From: JANQHS01 sp965267505
GTDB taxonomy: Bacteria; Bacteroidota; Bacteroidia; Cytophagales; CCMP332
Length of the DNA stretch: 64,000 bases
NCBI GenBank assembly: GCA_965267505.1
Contig: OZ254081.1
Span: forward strand, 496,001-560,000
Direction: 5' to 3'
Position numbers and translations under genes: made by a program. Numbering within the stretch: the first letter of the stretch is position 1; each line of letters opens with the position of its first letter. Shown here one piece after another: positions 17,014 to 26,498 of this stretch. The notes under the pieces are model-generated. The model was not told where the DNA came from and made no database searches. It saw nothing but the letters and a program-made list of their open reading frames with translations.

Positions 17014-17050
17014 TTATAAAAAACAAAGGAACGGCCTTTTGGGCCGTTCC
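17014..17050 (-). terminator. Rho-independent terminator after the PorV/PorQ-like gene
   Basis: Perfect 9-nt arms GGAACGGCC / GGCCGTTCC (17042-17050 and 17028-17036) with a 5-nt loop; on the minus strand the stem is followed by a T-rich stretch (17014-17027, containing a run of six T). It ends the transcript of the 17078-18124 gene just before greA. Confidence 0.85.
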
Positions 17051-17077
17051 CGTGCAAAACTAAATAAGATTAACTTA

Positions 17078-18124
17078 TTACAACGTAACTCTCAATCCAA
17101 TAACTGCAGTTCCGTTGAAATAATCAGTTGTTCGATAAGCGAAATCAAGACCTGCCGATTTCTCTCCATTTTCCCCAAAAGGATATTGGATAGTAAATCC
17201 TGCGGCAAGACCGTTATGAGCATCCGTTCTATCATCCTGATTGAAGATTCCAGAACGATAATCAAATCCCAACCTTGCTGCAAAATAATTTCTAAACCCA
17301 TACTCTGCACCAAGCTGCAATTGGTCTTTGGTAAATGAATTAGAAACGAAATTGAACATAGGTGTAATTCTATGGTCTACAGCAGGGTTAAAGTCATATG
17401 AAACTCCGATGTTCAACATAGTGGGAATTTCAAAACGTTCCGATCTCTGGTTTTGCCTGATTTGGTAGTCCCCACCACCAGCAGGGGTAGTACCTCTGAA
17501 ACTAAGACCATCACCAGAATACCTCATAGTGGGACCCCAGTTCCTCAATGCCACTCCGAACTTAAACTGTTTCCTTTCACCAGTGTGATATTGAACACCA
17601 GCATCAAAGCAAACCCCTTGTGCAGATGCATTCGAAATCGACTCATTAACGATGCGAACAGTAATACCACCAGCAATGCTATTAGAGAATACCTTAGCAT
17701 AGCTAACACCAATGTTGAAAAAGGTAGGTCGGAATGTGGAACCTGTACCTTCTGGTTGGAAAACTGTTGTTTCAACCAATTCACCAAAGTCAACGGACAT
17801 CAAAGATAATCCAAGGGTACCTGAATTCTCTCCAAGGCGCTGAGCCAATCCAACTGCATTAATAAATACCTCAGAACCTACCAGCCACCTGGAATGTGAC
17901 AGAATCACTTCGGTTTTATCTGTGTGGGCAAGGCCTCCAACATTGAAACGCATGGCTTCAACACCTTTTATTGAGGCAGTACCAGCACCGGCATAGCCTT
18001 GACTTTTTGCCCAGGGATTAATTAATAATTCAGTTGCGCCTGCCTGTCCTCTCTTAGTATCGTTTCCTGCGTAGGAAGCTGAAATAACAAAGCAAGCTAG
18101 TAGTAATGTTTGTAATGACTTCAT
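17078..18124 (-). CDS. PorV/PorQ-family outer-membrane beta-barrel protein
   Basis: 348 aa from the ATG at 18124, giving a clean signal peptide (M-K-S-L-Q-T-L-L-L-A-C-F, cleavage after S-Y-A-G); ATGs further upstream would extend it. The mature protein begins with A-T-E-L-L-I-N-P-W-A-K-S-Q-G-Y-A-G-A-G-T-A-S-I-K-G-V-E-A-M-R-F-N-V-G-G-L, the FadL-like start typical of PorV/PorQ, and continues as alternating strands ending in a Leu-terminated strand. PorV-type proteins shuttle type IX secretion cargo to the attachment complex. It follows the giant secreted protein by 35 nt, so a role in exporting or anchoring that protein is a reasonable inference. The true PorV may lie elsewhere. Confidence 0.8.
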   Translation of the reverse strand: MKSLQTLLLACFVISASYAGNDTKRGQAGATELLINPWAKSQGYAGAGTASIKGVEAMRFNVGGLAHTDKTEVILSHSRWLVGSEVFINAVGLAQRLGENSGTLGLSLMSVDFGELVETTVFQPEGTGSTFRPTFFNIGVSYAKVFSNSIAGGITVRIVNESISNASAQGVCFDAGVQYHTGERKQFKFGVALRNWGPTMRYSGDGLSFRGTTPAGGGDYQIRQNQRSERFEIPTMLNIGVSYDFNPAVDHRITPMFNFVSNSFTKDQLQLGAEYGFRNYFAARLGFDYRSGIFNQDDRTDAHNGLAAGFTIQYPFGENGEKSAGLDFAYRTTDYFNGTAVIGLRVTL

Positions 18125-18159
18125 CTTCAAAGTTCTCATATACATCAATTATTTTAAGA

Positions 18160-21100
18160 CTAGAATGTATCCAGGTCGATTGGTCTGGTGATATTGAAAA
18201 ACTTGACCACCTTCTCTCCCAGGTCTCCAGCATCCACATGGATGATGTAAACACCGGAGCCCACCGGAAGACCATCCTGGTTGGTCAACTCCCACTCAAG
18301 GGAAGTCAGACCCTGACCCGGCACATCGGCCGCTACATTCCTGGTGAATTGTCTTACCAGACTTCCACTCAAAGTGAAGATCGATACCGTACAATTCGAC
18401 GGTAGGTTGGTGATCTTCACCCGCTTGTCAACCTGGCTTGTCTCGTATTGCGAGTACGCATAGTATGGATTCGGTACTACCCTGATCAGATCCAGATCCC
18501 TCTGGGCCTTGTTCTCATCATTGTCTCGTACTCCCATGCCTCTGGACGAAAAGGTATACACCGGACTCGCTCCATTGGTAAGATCCTCGTAATCCTTCTC
18601 AATCCTAAGCCGTATTCTCACATTATCCCTATCCTGTGGAGCCAGGCTCAAGAATGGATTCACTCTTGTATACAGCATCCAGCTCAGATTGCTGGCATAC
18701 CACTTACCATACTCGCTTACCAAAGTATTCGGATCAGCAAACAAGGCATCCACCTCATCCTGGTACGAACTTCCCGTGCCATTGGCATCAAAGTCATACT
18801 CCCGATTGGTGGCAATCACAAAGTGCTTCAGACCATCGGTGAACGTATCCGGGTTCCACAACAGGTCATTACCAACAATCGCATCTGCTTCCTCGCTCTC
18901 AGCAATCCACATGTGTACACGCCTGCCTCGATCCAGATCAATCGCATAACCCGGGAACCAACTCCAACCCGTAGACTGTGCTCCGCTCGAGGTGGTCGAA
19001 CCATCTGGGTTGCCATCCTTGTCTACAGAGGGTACCGTACTCTTCTGACTCCTGTGGAAAATCGGAGGAGGATTCGCACCCGCTGGCTCCTTGTACTGTA
19101 TCACAGCCACCCGGGTCCACTTGCTCGGATCATTGGGAGTGAATACCACATCGATGTTGTTGATCCCAACAAATCCGTGATTGTATACATCCTGCTCCGC
19201 TGGAGGCGTTCCCGCGATCACAAACGGAGATAAACTATTGCTTGAGGTGTTCGGCTGACCAAACACATAGGGGCCCGCTGCTCCAAAGGCTACCTGCTGG
19301 TATACCTTGTTGGGATCACCAGGGTTGGTACCCACCTGATCAGCCTGCCAGCGAACCGAATTGAAGTCCACCGGAATCAACCAGGGGTTCGCAGGACTTG
19401 AGAAGGTGATCGTGCTCTCAAGCAATCCATTATCCGGATTCACCAGCTTGTCTACAGGACGATAGCCTGGATTCGTGCCCGGGGTCAACTGAAGCGAGAT
19501 GCCCAAATCAGGAATCGCTTCCTCTATACCCGAACTCATCGAACGCGTACTCTTCTCATAAATACCATCAGCCTCCAGCGTCCAGAAATCATTGGCCTTG
19601 AACTGAATCGCAATAGCAGAACTGCTCGAGTCACCAGCCGACAACTGGAACGGTACCGATTCCTCTCCATAGCTTACAAAGGTCCCCTGACGAGAGTAGA
19701 ACACCTCTTTGGTGAACCTCCCTCCATCAGCTCCATTCAACAGCTGCACCTCCAATACCTGAGCCGTATCGCTGGCAAGCTCGGTCACCTCCCGGATCAC
19801 TACAGCCCTTCCGTTGGTCTGTTTGATGAAACGGTTGATCGCTGCCGACTGGTTGGCAGGAGCCAGACCCTGGTCTGCAACCGTGTAGTCCCCTACACTC
19901 TGAATCGTATCTCCTGGCAAGAACTGGATCGCATTGTCTCTTTTGTAAACGATCCGGCTGCTAAGCGTTACCCTATACTCATCGATGTCTCTTAACCTTC
20001 GGGGGTCTACTACCTTCACGTTGATCGGGCCGTTGCCAGCTCGGTAGGTCACATCCGGAGTCCCGCCGGCTAGCAGATCATCCTCAATACCGCCTTTCAG
20101 CTCAAGGATCCCGCCTCCGTTACCTATGCCCTGCTTGGCAGTCACTTCGAACTGCTCGCCATAACCTGAGTTGATCACAGAGCCCACAGGGATGTGAGGA
20201 ACAGCAGTGGTCACCTTCACATTCCTTCGTCCCTGGATGTAGGGAGTACCCTTACGCTCTAGAACAAGGGCACTTTGGTTCAACACATCCTCTTCAGGAT
20301 TGTACCCATAGGCAAGCACCATGTAGTAATAGGTACGGTTGTTAACAAGTGCCGCATCCCCCTCAGCAAAAGCATCTCGGGTAAGGGATACAGTCCTGAA
20401 AATACCGTTGTCAATGCCCTCCACCTTGATGATCGGAACGAATACATCCGGACCCAAGGTCAAATCATTTTCGTAATTGATGATCCGTGTTACATCGTCC
20501 ACAAGATCACACTGGGCTACCAATCTGGCCTTATCAGCATTGTCCAGGTCCGCTGCAGTAGCAGTTCCATCAGAAAGCTGATAGAATAAATAGCCCTGGA
20601 AGGTATAGAAACTCGCCGATTTTGGCTCATACTCACGGTAGGTCTCCGTGTTGTACTGCTCCCTGACCCCCTGGTTCTCGATAAAAAACTCAGATGGCTC
20701 TACAGAGATCACAATCTCTTTGTCTAGCTCCGTGATGCTTACATGAGGTGCATCAGGACCGCTTTTTAGCTGGAAGTTCCTTTCAAACAACTCCTGACAA
20801 ATGTCATCGGCAATCAAAAGCTTACCAAAGCTACCTCTGGGACCACCCGATCCGGTTCGCGCCCAGGGCACCCCAATAGTAAGCTCATTCACTGCTCCGG
20901 GACGAAGGGTGAAAGGACCAGCCGACTGAAGCATCCTACGATCTGCAGGAGCATTACCCGCTACCGTCTCATCCCATTCTACATTCGAGGAACCGACAAA
21001 GGGATTGGCACAATCTCCACCAAGACCCCAGCCGATCTCAAGATCAGAAGTTCCGGGAAACATGAAGTCACATGGAACTGCAGTTTGATCTGTACCATCA

Positions 21101-22452
21101 CGAGTATCGTAGGTACATATAGAGTTGTCTCTCCATACATTCCTTAGATAATTAAAGAAATCAGACGCACTACCCGGGTTGCCATTGGTCGGGTCATTAT
21201 CATTATTATAATAAAGGAAGTTACTCATGATGATCAGCTCATCAGGCTCATCGATCGAGCAGTCCTTATCATTATCCTGACCGTCTCCTTCATAAACAGG
21301 CAGATCCGGTCTCCAGAACCCATCGTTCTCATCAACCAAACCATCCAGATCATTATCAAGACCATCGCCTACCGTATCAAGGTCAGCCCAGGGGCCTTCG
21401 AAGTAATCAACTCCAACAGAAGGAGGGTTCTCTCCGTATCCGGCAATACCTTCATCAAAGTCATCTCCGTTATAACAAATGCCAAGCCCACGAGGAACAT
21501 CCACTTCCACATAGTCATCGCTCGCATTACCCAAATCCGGGTCCACCCACTGTCCCATACGGGTCTCACCCATGTTCTTAACTCCTCGGTTCAAAAGGCG
21601 ATTCCAATAAAAGGTCATGTCGTTCAGTACATCCGAAGTGGCAAAACCAAAGGCCATCGCCTGTACTTCCATCCCTATAGCCTCCGAACCGCTGCCTCCT
21701 ACAACTCCACCAAATTCTTTTGCATTACCCGCATCGTTCATCACAAACCAGATCGCCTCATCTCCAAAAATGAAAGGAATATCTCCTTCTACCGGATCAT
21801 AATTACCGTCAGGGGTCTCATCAAATCGCTCTTCAAACGGAGCCAACTCGCGGTCCATGTCAACCGCCTCCATGCCCGCAAGATCGTTTTGATACGGATT
21901 GTTCCTGGCAGGCCAGTAAAGAATCGCTTCAGGAACATCCCCCTCACTATTCACCCTGCCGTTTTCATGATCAGATATAAACTCTTCTATCGTCTCGCGA
22001 TCCAATTTGAAGTGGCGATCCCAGGCTGTACATTGCTCAGGACCAATGGTCGGGTTATCCTCATACAAAGGACCCGTCCACATTGAGTAATGACTCTGAC
22101 GATACGTATTGGCAAGTACCAACAGGTTACCGGTCACCTCATCACGACCGCCAATCCAGATCGAACCCGCAAAAAGAGAATGCTTCTTGGGTACATTAGG
22201 ATCATCGTTCTTCGGGATCTCATAAAAGGCATTACCCGCGCCAAGTACCGTCCACCACATGTCTCCGCCTGCCAAAACTATCGTCCGAACATTGTTGATC
22301 TCCAAAATCTCCGAAGATTGTGAGGGCTCACAGTCTACTCGTACAGAAGTACTTGGGGAGTGATTTCCGCTTACCCCTGAATTTCTTTCAGCAAGCAACT
22401 CACTTACTGGAAGCAGGGCAATAATCGATATTATAGATAAAAAACTCTTCAT
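18160..22452 (-). CDS. Giant secreted protein (1430 aa) with C-terminal sorting-like domain, function unknown
   Basis: A signal peptide (residues 1-21, ends L-L-A-E) is followed by a long, beta-rich, acidic and tryptophan/tyrosine-rich extracellular sequence with no enzyme motif that I can name. Around residues 360-405 there are Asp-rich loops (G-D-G-L-D-N-D-L-D-G-L-V-D-E-N-D-G and G-D-G-Q-D-N-D-K-D) that look like calcium-binding thrombospondin-type-3 repeats. The last ~100 residues (V-V-P-N-P-Y-Y, K-I-T-N-L-P-S-N-C-T-V-S-I-F-T-L-S-G, G-V-Y-I-I-H-V-D) resemble a type IX secretion C-terminal domain, but extend about ten residues beyond the usual K-V-V-K end. G+C is clearly higher than in neighbours. 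It sits 12 nt after the TonB-dependent receptor gene and before a PorV/PorQ-like gene, suggesting one cell-surface system. Confidence 0.8.
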   Translation of the reverse strand: MKSFLSIISIIALLPVSELLAERNSGVSGNHSPSTSVRVDCEPSQSSEILEINNVRTIVLAGGDMWWTVLGAGNAFYEIPKNDDPNVPKKHSLFAGSIWIGGRDEVTGNLLVLANTYRQSHYSMWTGPLYEDNPTIGPEQCTAWDRHFKLDRETIEEFISDHENGRVNSEGDVPEAILYWPARNNPYQNDLAGMEAVDMDRELAPFEERFDETPDGNYDPVEGDIPFIFGDEAIWFVMNDAGNAKEFGGVVGGSGSEAIGMEVQAMAFGFATSDVLNDMTFYWNRLLNRGVKNMGETRMGQWVDPDLGNASDDYVEVDVPRGLGICYNGDDFDEGIAGYGENPPSVGVDYFEGPWADLDTVGDGLDNDLDGLVDENDGFWRPDLPVYEGDGQDNDKDCSIDEPDELIIMSNFLYYNNDNDPTNGNPGSASDFFNYLRNVWRDNSICTYDTRDGTDQTAVPCDFMFPGTSDLEIGWGLGGDCANPFVGSSNVEWDETVAGNAPADRRMLQSAGPFTLRPGAVNELTIGVPWARTGSGGPRGSFGKLLIADDICQELFERNFQLKSGPDAPHVSITELDKEIVISVEPSEFFIENQGVREQYNTETYREYEPKSASFYTFQGYLFYQLSDGTATAADLDNADKARLVAQCDLVDDVTRIINYENDLTLGPDVFVPIIKVEGIDNGIFRTVSLTRDAFAEGDAALVNNRTYYYMVLAYGYNPEEDVLNQSALVLERKGTPYIQGRRNVKVTTAVPHIPVGSVINSGYGEQFEVTAKQGIGNGGGILELKGGIEDDLLAGGTPDVTYRAGNGPINVKVVDPRRLRDIDEYRVTLSSRIVYKRDNAIQFLPGDTIQSVGDYTVADQGLAPANQSAAINRFIKQTNGRAVVIREVTELASDTAQVLEVQLLNGADGGRFTKEVFYSRQGTFVSYGEESVPFQLSAGDSSSSAIAIQFKANDFWTLEADGIYEKSTRSMSSGIEEAIPDLGISLQLTPGTNPGYRPVDKLVNPDNGLLESTITFSSPANPWLIPVDFNSVRWQADQVGTNPGDPNKVYQQVAFGAAGPYVFGQPNTSSNSLSPFVIAGTPPAEQDVYNHGFVGINNIDVVFTPNDPSKWTRVAVIQYKEPAGANPPPIFHRSQKSTVPSVDKDGNPDGSTTSSGAQSTGWSWFPGYAIDLDRGRRVHMWIAESEEADAIVGNDLLWNPDTFTDGLKHFVIATNREYDFDANGTGSSYQDEVDALFADPNTLVSEYGKWYASNLSWMLYTRVNPFLSLAPQDRDNVRIRLRIEKDYEDLTNGASPVYTFSSRGMGVRDNDENKAQRDLDLIRVVPNPYYAYSQYETSQVDKRVKITNLPSNCTVSIFTLSGSLVRQFTRNVAADVPGQGLTSLEWELTNQDGLPVGSGVYIIHVDAGDLGEKVVKFFNITRPIDLDTF

Positions 22453-22464
22453 GATCTATTTAGA

Positions 22465-25400
22465 TTAAAAGTTGAACGCGGCTCCAATCCGAATTCTTCT
22501 TGGAAGTCCATAGTTAGCAGGGTTATTAACGGCAATGTTATACATATCCGAATAAGATTGGGGATATCTTTCGTTTGCCAAGTCAGTTTGTCCTGCCTGA
22601 CTTTGAAGATAGCCATCTGTATCAGGAGCTCCAGACCAAGCATATACCGTCTGAATGTTGTCGAAATTCAACAAGTTCTGAACGTATAGGTAAACATTAA
22701 GAGATTTACGCTTTCCAACCTCTGGGTCTCCAAAGAAGAATGATTTATCAAGCCTTAGGGAAGTCCTGAAGTTCCAAGGCTTTCGCGAACTATTTACAGT
22801 TCCATCAATCTGTTCTGTTCTAGTATCTGTTATAGAATACAATTTTGGTCCTCCCCTTGGAGTATATGGGCGACCAGATACCATAATGGCCTGGAAGTTC
22901 ATTCCAAAATTCTCAAACACTTTTCCACCATCATTATCTCTGAACCTGTAGTCTACATTGACCTTGATCTGGTGTCTCTCATCCCAGTTCAATGGAATTG
23001 GAGTTCTAAGGTTTGCAGCCACACCCAGATTCAGGAAGTTTTGATTAGAAGTCTCACCTGAAGCTGTTCCATCAGCAAAGGCCAATTGGTAGTTAGCGTT
23101 GATTGAAAGCCTGTTCGTCCTTCTAAGATCATACTCTATAGTAATACCCTTTGAAGTGGCATAATCAATATTCTCGAATGTCCTGAACTGCTCAATCGGA
23201 TATCCACCCTCAAGCTGGATGATTCCTATCTGATCCTTTAATTCTCTGTAGAAAGCTCCTAATCTCAAAGAAGAAGACCTCGTAAGTACCTGCTGGAACC
23301 CAACCTGGTAGTCAATATTTCTTTGAGGTCTGAGATTCGAGTTATTTAAACTTGGGTTTGCAACCGTAGAAGCTCTTCCTCTCCAGTAGAAGTATTGGTC
23401 AGCCCTAACATTGTTTCGGCTCGGTCTCTGCACAAGGACATCATAATGAGCGTAGAACAATGCTTCCTCAGAAATTGGGAACGAGAATGAAATTCTAGGC
23501 ATTACGAAGATCTGAGGTTGATAATCTTCAAAGGCGTCTTCAGTAATTCCATATTGGTCAAAGATCTCTTTCTTCTGTCCCTGGAAGCTGCTATAATCAA
23601 ACCAAGGATAGATTGGATTACCCCCGCTGAACTGATTCGCCGATCTTACTTCTCTACCGGTAGCATCGTACCAAGTATCTTCACTTCGGTATCCGACCAC
23701 GTTATATTTTCCTTTATCACCTCCGATTCCAGGATCCTGATCTACGTAGATAACCCAGTCATCGCCAGCGGATCCAGGCCTAGAGTAGTTTCCACCATTG
23801 AAATCGCCAATGTTATTCACTTCACCAACATTTTGAAGATCAACTAAGGAATACTTGTCCTTCAATACTGGCTGATTCACATCATAACGGTCCATTCTAA
23901 GTCCGACCCTCATGATAAGATCCTTGATCTCAAACTTGTCTTCAACAAAGAAGGCCGCATAGTTAGGTCTCCACGCAGAAACAGGCCGATTCAATGTATC
24001 AGAGAAAAAATCTGAGAACGATGAGTTATCCCTACTGTAGTTTCCGTCGTAGGTAAAACCTTGATAGCTAACTGCCTGAGAAAATGTTCCTCCGAAATTT
24101 TGAAGTTCCTCTGCATTGAAATCACTAAGGCTCAACTCAGCCGGATCAATACCGTCAACATTAAGTTTATCGTTTGGTCCAAGACCTTGACGTCCTTTCC
24201 AGGTGTTGGCAAATGTTCCTCCTCCTGTTGAGGTAAATCTATTACCAAAGACAAAGTTGCCATTAGCATCAAACTCACCCCAATCCTGGGCATCCAAAAC
24301 AAAATTTCCTGCGGAATCCGTTGTGGCGATAAAGCTTAGTGGATTCAAATACCCTTCGAGGTTAGAGTTAGCTCTTTCAGCAGCAGCTCTAGCAGCATTC
24401 CAAACACCGACAGTACTCGGGTTAAATTGTCTTTGGAATCTTTGCTCAAACTCAAATCCGAATTTCAAGGAATGGCTTTTAATATCCATTACACCGAGGG
24501 CAGATACCCTCCACTGCTCGTTGATTTGCTTCAAGTAGTTTCTGTGTGGAGTTCCTACACCATTATAGAGTCCTTGGTGTTGTCTGTTTGGAAGACCTCC
24601 ATTCAGCATGAAACCGATATTAGGGTTGTTTGTGAATCCCTGTCCTGGAAGAGTATCTACTCCCCAAGGGCTTGGGAATCCCGCAAATTGTGAAAAGAAG
24701 GTAGGCACATTAGCCATCACCCAATCTGTATAGTTAGAAAGGATCGGATTATGTGGGCTATTATTAAAGGTGTAGTAATTAGTTGTGGTATTAGCCCTGA
24801 TTGGGGTACCTGCAGGAACGAGTGTTAGGTTTCCAGCTCCATCTCTCCAGTAAACATCGGTTTGATAAAAGATGTTGTCATTCGCATCTACAGTTCTTCC
24901 TGCACCAAATTCATCCACCAAGGAGAATCCACTGTTGGGATCATTGAAATCAACCAGTCCAACTCCTGGGATAAATCCTTGTCCGTTAAGGATGGTCTCA
25001 TTGAAGGTGCCAACATGGTTATATTTGAAAAACTCTTCATCAAACTGATTATATCTGACGTTTGTATTTCTTGAGTAATCAACCTGAACCTGGTAGTAAG
25101 CATTTTTTATTGTCGATCCATCATCCTCAGTAGCATTTCCAAACCTTTGTGTAAAACGACCAAATAAGTTGTATTGCTGCTGATCCCTTTTTCCATTTTG
25201 GTCATTGTTCATTAAGCGATTTAACCTAGGAGGGTCTGCAGCGACGGTTCTTGAATAAAAAGCATTAGCTCTAGTCAGTCTGTAATTACCACCTATTGAA
25301 ACTGTAATATTTTTAGAAGGTTGATAATCAAGAGTAGCATTAAGGTTAATGTTACTGTTGTTTACGTTATCGTCGTAGTTAAACGCTTCTGTTTGACTGG

Positions 25401-26388
25401 CCCTTAAGGTATCGGCTACATAAGTAGGGGTGCCAAATTGGTCAACAAACATAGGGTTCTGCTCAATAGATGATTGTACATCATCCTTAAGTCGATAAAC
25501 ATCAACTGCTGGAGGTCCAGGATCCCTACTTCCATTGTACTGTGCTGATACAAAATATCCGAGCTTGGTCATTCCCGTTCTTTCTCCATTCTCGTCCTTT
25601 TCCCTGATGATCGGACCGGAAAGAGTAACAGATCCTAACAACCACTGCTGTGCATCAAGCCCATAAGATGTTTCACCAACTGCACTACCAAAAACCTTAC
25701 TTGAAGGTCCCTTGGTTGTCAAACTGATTACTCCACCAACTGCGTCACCCCACTGAGCAGGAATACCACCAGTAAGAATTGACACTTCAGAAATTGCCTC
25801 GATTGGTACGGTAGGTGTTTGGCCAGGCAACAGCTTAACACCATTGATCCAATATTGGGTAGCATCTGATCGAGCACCCCTAAGGTTGATCGCAGTTCCG
25901 TCGTCTGCCGTGGTAACCCCGGCCTTGGTTTGTGCGAGAGCATTAATGTTCCTGGTGGGAATCTTTTCGATCTCTTTGGAATTCATCTTCGCACCCGTGG
26001 AAGTATTATCGGGGTCGATGAGTGGTTCGGCGTAAATAATTACATCCTGTTCAAGAACCTTGGATTCGGAGACAAGATTAATATCCAATCGAGTGGTTGT
26101 CTCAAACTTGACAACAACTCCCTGGATCTTATAGGGGGCATAACCCACATATGAAACTTCAACATCGTAATCTCCGGGGACAAGGGGTGAGATCGTATAG
26201 TTACCGTCAAAATCACTGACAGTACCACCTCTCTGCACACCATCTTTTGTAACGATTACGTTGGCAAATGGGATCGATTCTTTGGTCTCGGTATCAATGA
26301 TCTTACCCGAGATCTTTCCCGTTTGTGCCAACAAACCGGTAAAGGAGAAAAACAATACGGCCTGTAGCAGTAGTAGTTTTCTTAACAT
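22465..26388 (-). CDS. TonB-dependent outer-membrane receptor with N-terminal carboxypeptidase-like domain
   Basis: 1307 aa from the ATG at 26388 (ATG at 26394 is equally possible). Signal peptide (ends L-L-A-Q, about residue 22), a carboxypeptidase-regulatory-like domain (about 25-110: G-K-I-I-D-T-E-T-K-E-S-I-P-F-A-N-V and G-D-Y-D-V-E-V-S-Y-V-G-Y), plug domain (about 125-240: I-N-L-R-G-A-R-S-D-A and G-G-I-P-A-Q-W-G-D-A-V-G-G-V-I-S), then a ~1000-residue barrel ending in Phe (G-A-A-F-N-F). No SusD partner gene follows, so it is not a SusCD pair. The downstream gene encodes the giant secreted protein 12 nt away. Substrate unknown; OmpR/CirA-like family members range from siderophore to peptide uptake. 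Confidence 0.93.
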   Translation of the reverse strand: MLRKLLLLQAVLFFSFTGLLAQTGKISGKIIDTETKESIPFANVIVTKDGVQRGGTVSDFDGNYTISPLVPGDYDVEVSYVGYAPYKIQGVVVKFETTTRLDINLVSESKVLEQDVIIYAEPLIDPDNTSTGAKMNSKEIEKIPTRNINALAQTKAGVTTADDGTAINLRGARSDATQYWINGVKLLPGQTPTVPIEAISEVSILTGGIPAQWGDAVGGVISLTTKGPSSKVFGSAVGETSYGLDAQQWLLGSVTLSGPIIREKDENGERTGMTKLGYFVSAQYNGSRDPGPPAVDVYRLKDDVQSSIEQNPMFVDQFGTPTYVADTLRASQTEAFNYDDNVNNSNINLNATLDYQPSKNITVSIGGNYRLTRANAFYSRTVAADPPRLNRLMNNDQNGKRDQQQYNLFGRFTQRFGNATEDDGSTIKNAYYQVQVDYSRNTNVRYNQFDEEFFKYNHVGTFNETILNGQGFIPGVGLVDFNDPNSGFSLVDEFGAGRTVDANDNIFYQTDVYWRDGAGNLTLVPAGTPIRANTTTNYYTFNNSPHNPILSNYTDWVMANVPTFFSQFAGFPSPWGVDTLPGQGFTNNPNIGFMLNGGLPNRQHQGLYNGVGTPHRNYLKQINEQWRVSALGVMDIKSHSLKFGFEFEQRFQRQFNPSTVGVWNAARAAAERANSNLEGYLNPLSFIATTDSAGNFVLDAQDWGEFDANGNFVFGNRFTSTGGGTFANTWKGRQGLGPNDKLNVDGIDPAELSLSDFNAEELQNFGGTFSQAVSYQGFTYDGNYSRDNSSFSDFFSDTLNRPVSAWRPNYAAFFVEDKFEIKDLIMRVGLRMDRYDVNQPVLKDKYSLVDLQNVGEVNNIGDFNGGNYSRPGSAGDDWVIYVDQDPGIGGDKGKYNVVGYRSEDTWYDATGREVRSANQFSGGNPIYPWFDYSSFQGQKKEIFDQYGITEDAFEDYQPQIFVMPRISFSFPISEEALFYAHYDVLVQRPSRNNVRADQYFYWRGRASTVANPSLNNSNLRPQRNIDYQVGFQQVLTRSSSLRLGAFYRELKDQIGIIQLEGGYPIEQFRTFENIDYATSKGITIEYDLRRTNRLSINANYQLAFADGTASGETSNQNFLNLGVAANLRTPIPLNWDERHQIKVNVDYRFRDNDGGKVFENFGMNFQAIMVSGRPYTPRGGPKLYSITDTRTEQIDGTVNSSRKPWNFRTSLRLDKSFFFGDPEVGKRKSLNVYLYVQNLLNFDNIQTVYAWSGAPDTDGYLQSQAGQTDLANERYPQSYSDMYNIAVNNPANYGLPRRIRIGAAFNF

Positions 26389-26498
26389 AAACATCAACTT
26401 TAGTTAAACTGGACTCAACATTATTTTGGAGGCTAAAAATGAAAAAGGTAATTTACTTATACAATAGACAACCAAGTTTTTTGGTTCCGGTGGGCAAA

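Noticed and set aside
17453..17809. 118-codon plus-strand frame within the PorV/PorQ-like gene
   Set aside because: No signal, motif or start context; the minus-strand gene is well supported.
18448..19233. A 261-codon frame on the plus strand inside the giant secreted protein gene
   Set aside because: The opposite strand carries a signal peptide, sorting-like domain and neighbours; this one reads as a chance frame of a G+C-rich gene, with no family motif.
21240..21375. Repeated Asp-rich codons as a DNA tandem repeat or CRISPR-like array
   Set aside because: The nucleotide units are not alike; the similarity is only at the protein level. No CRISPR repeats were seen anywhere in the window.
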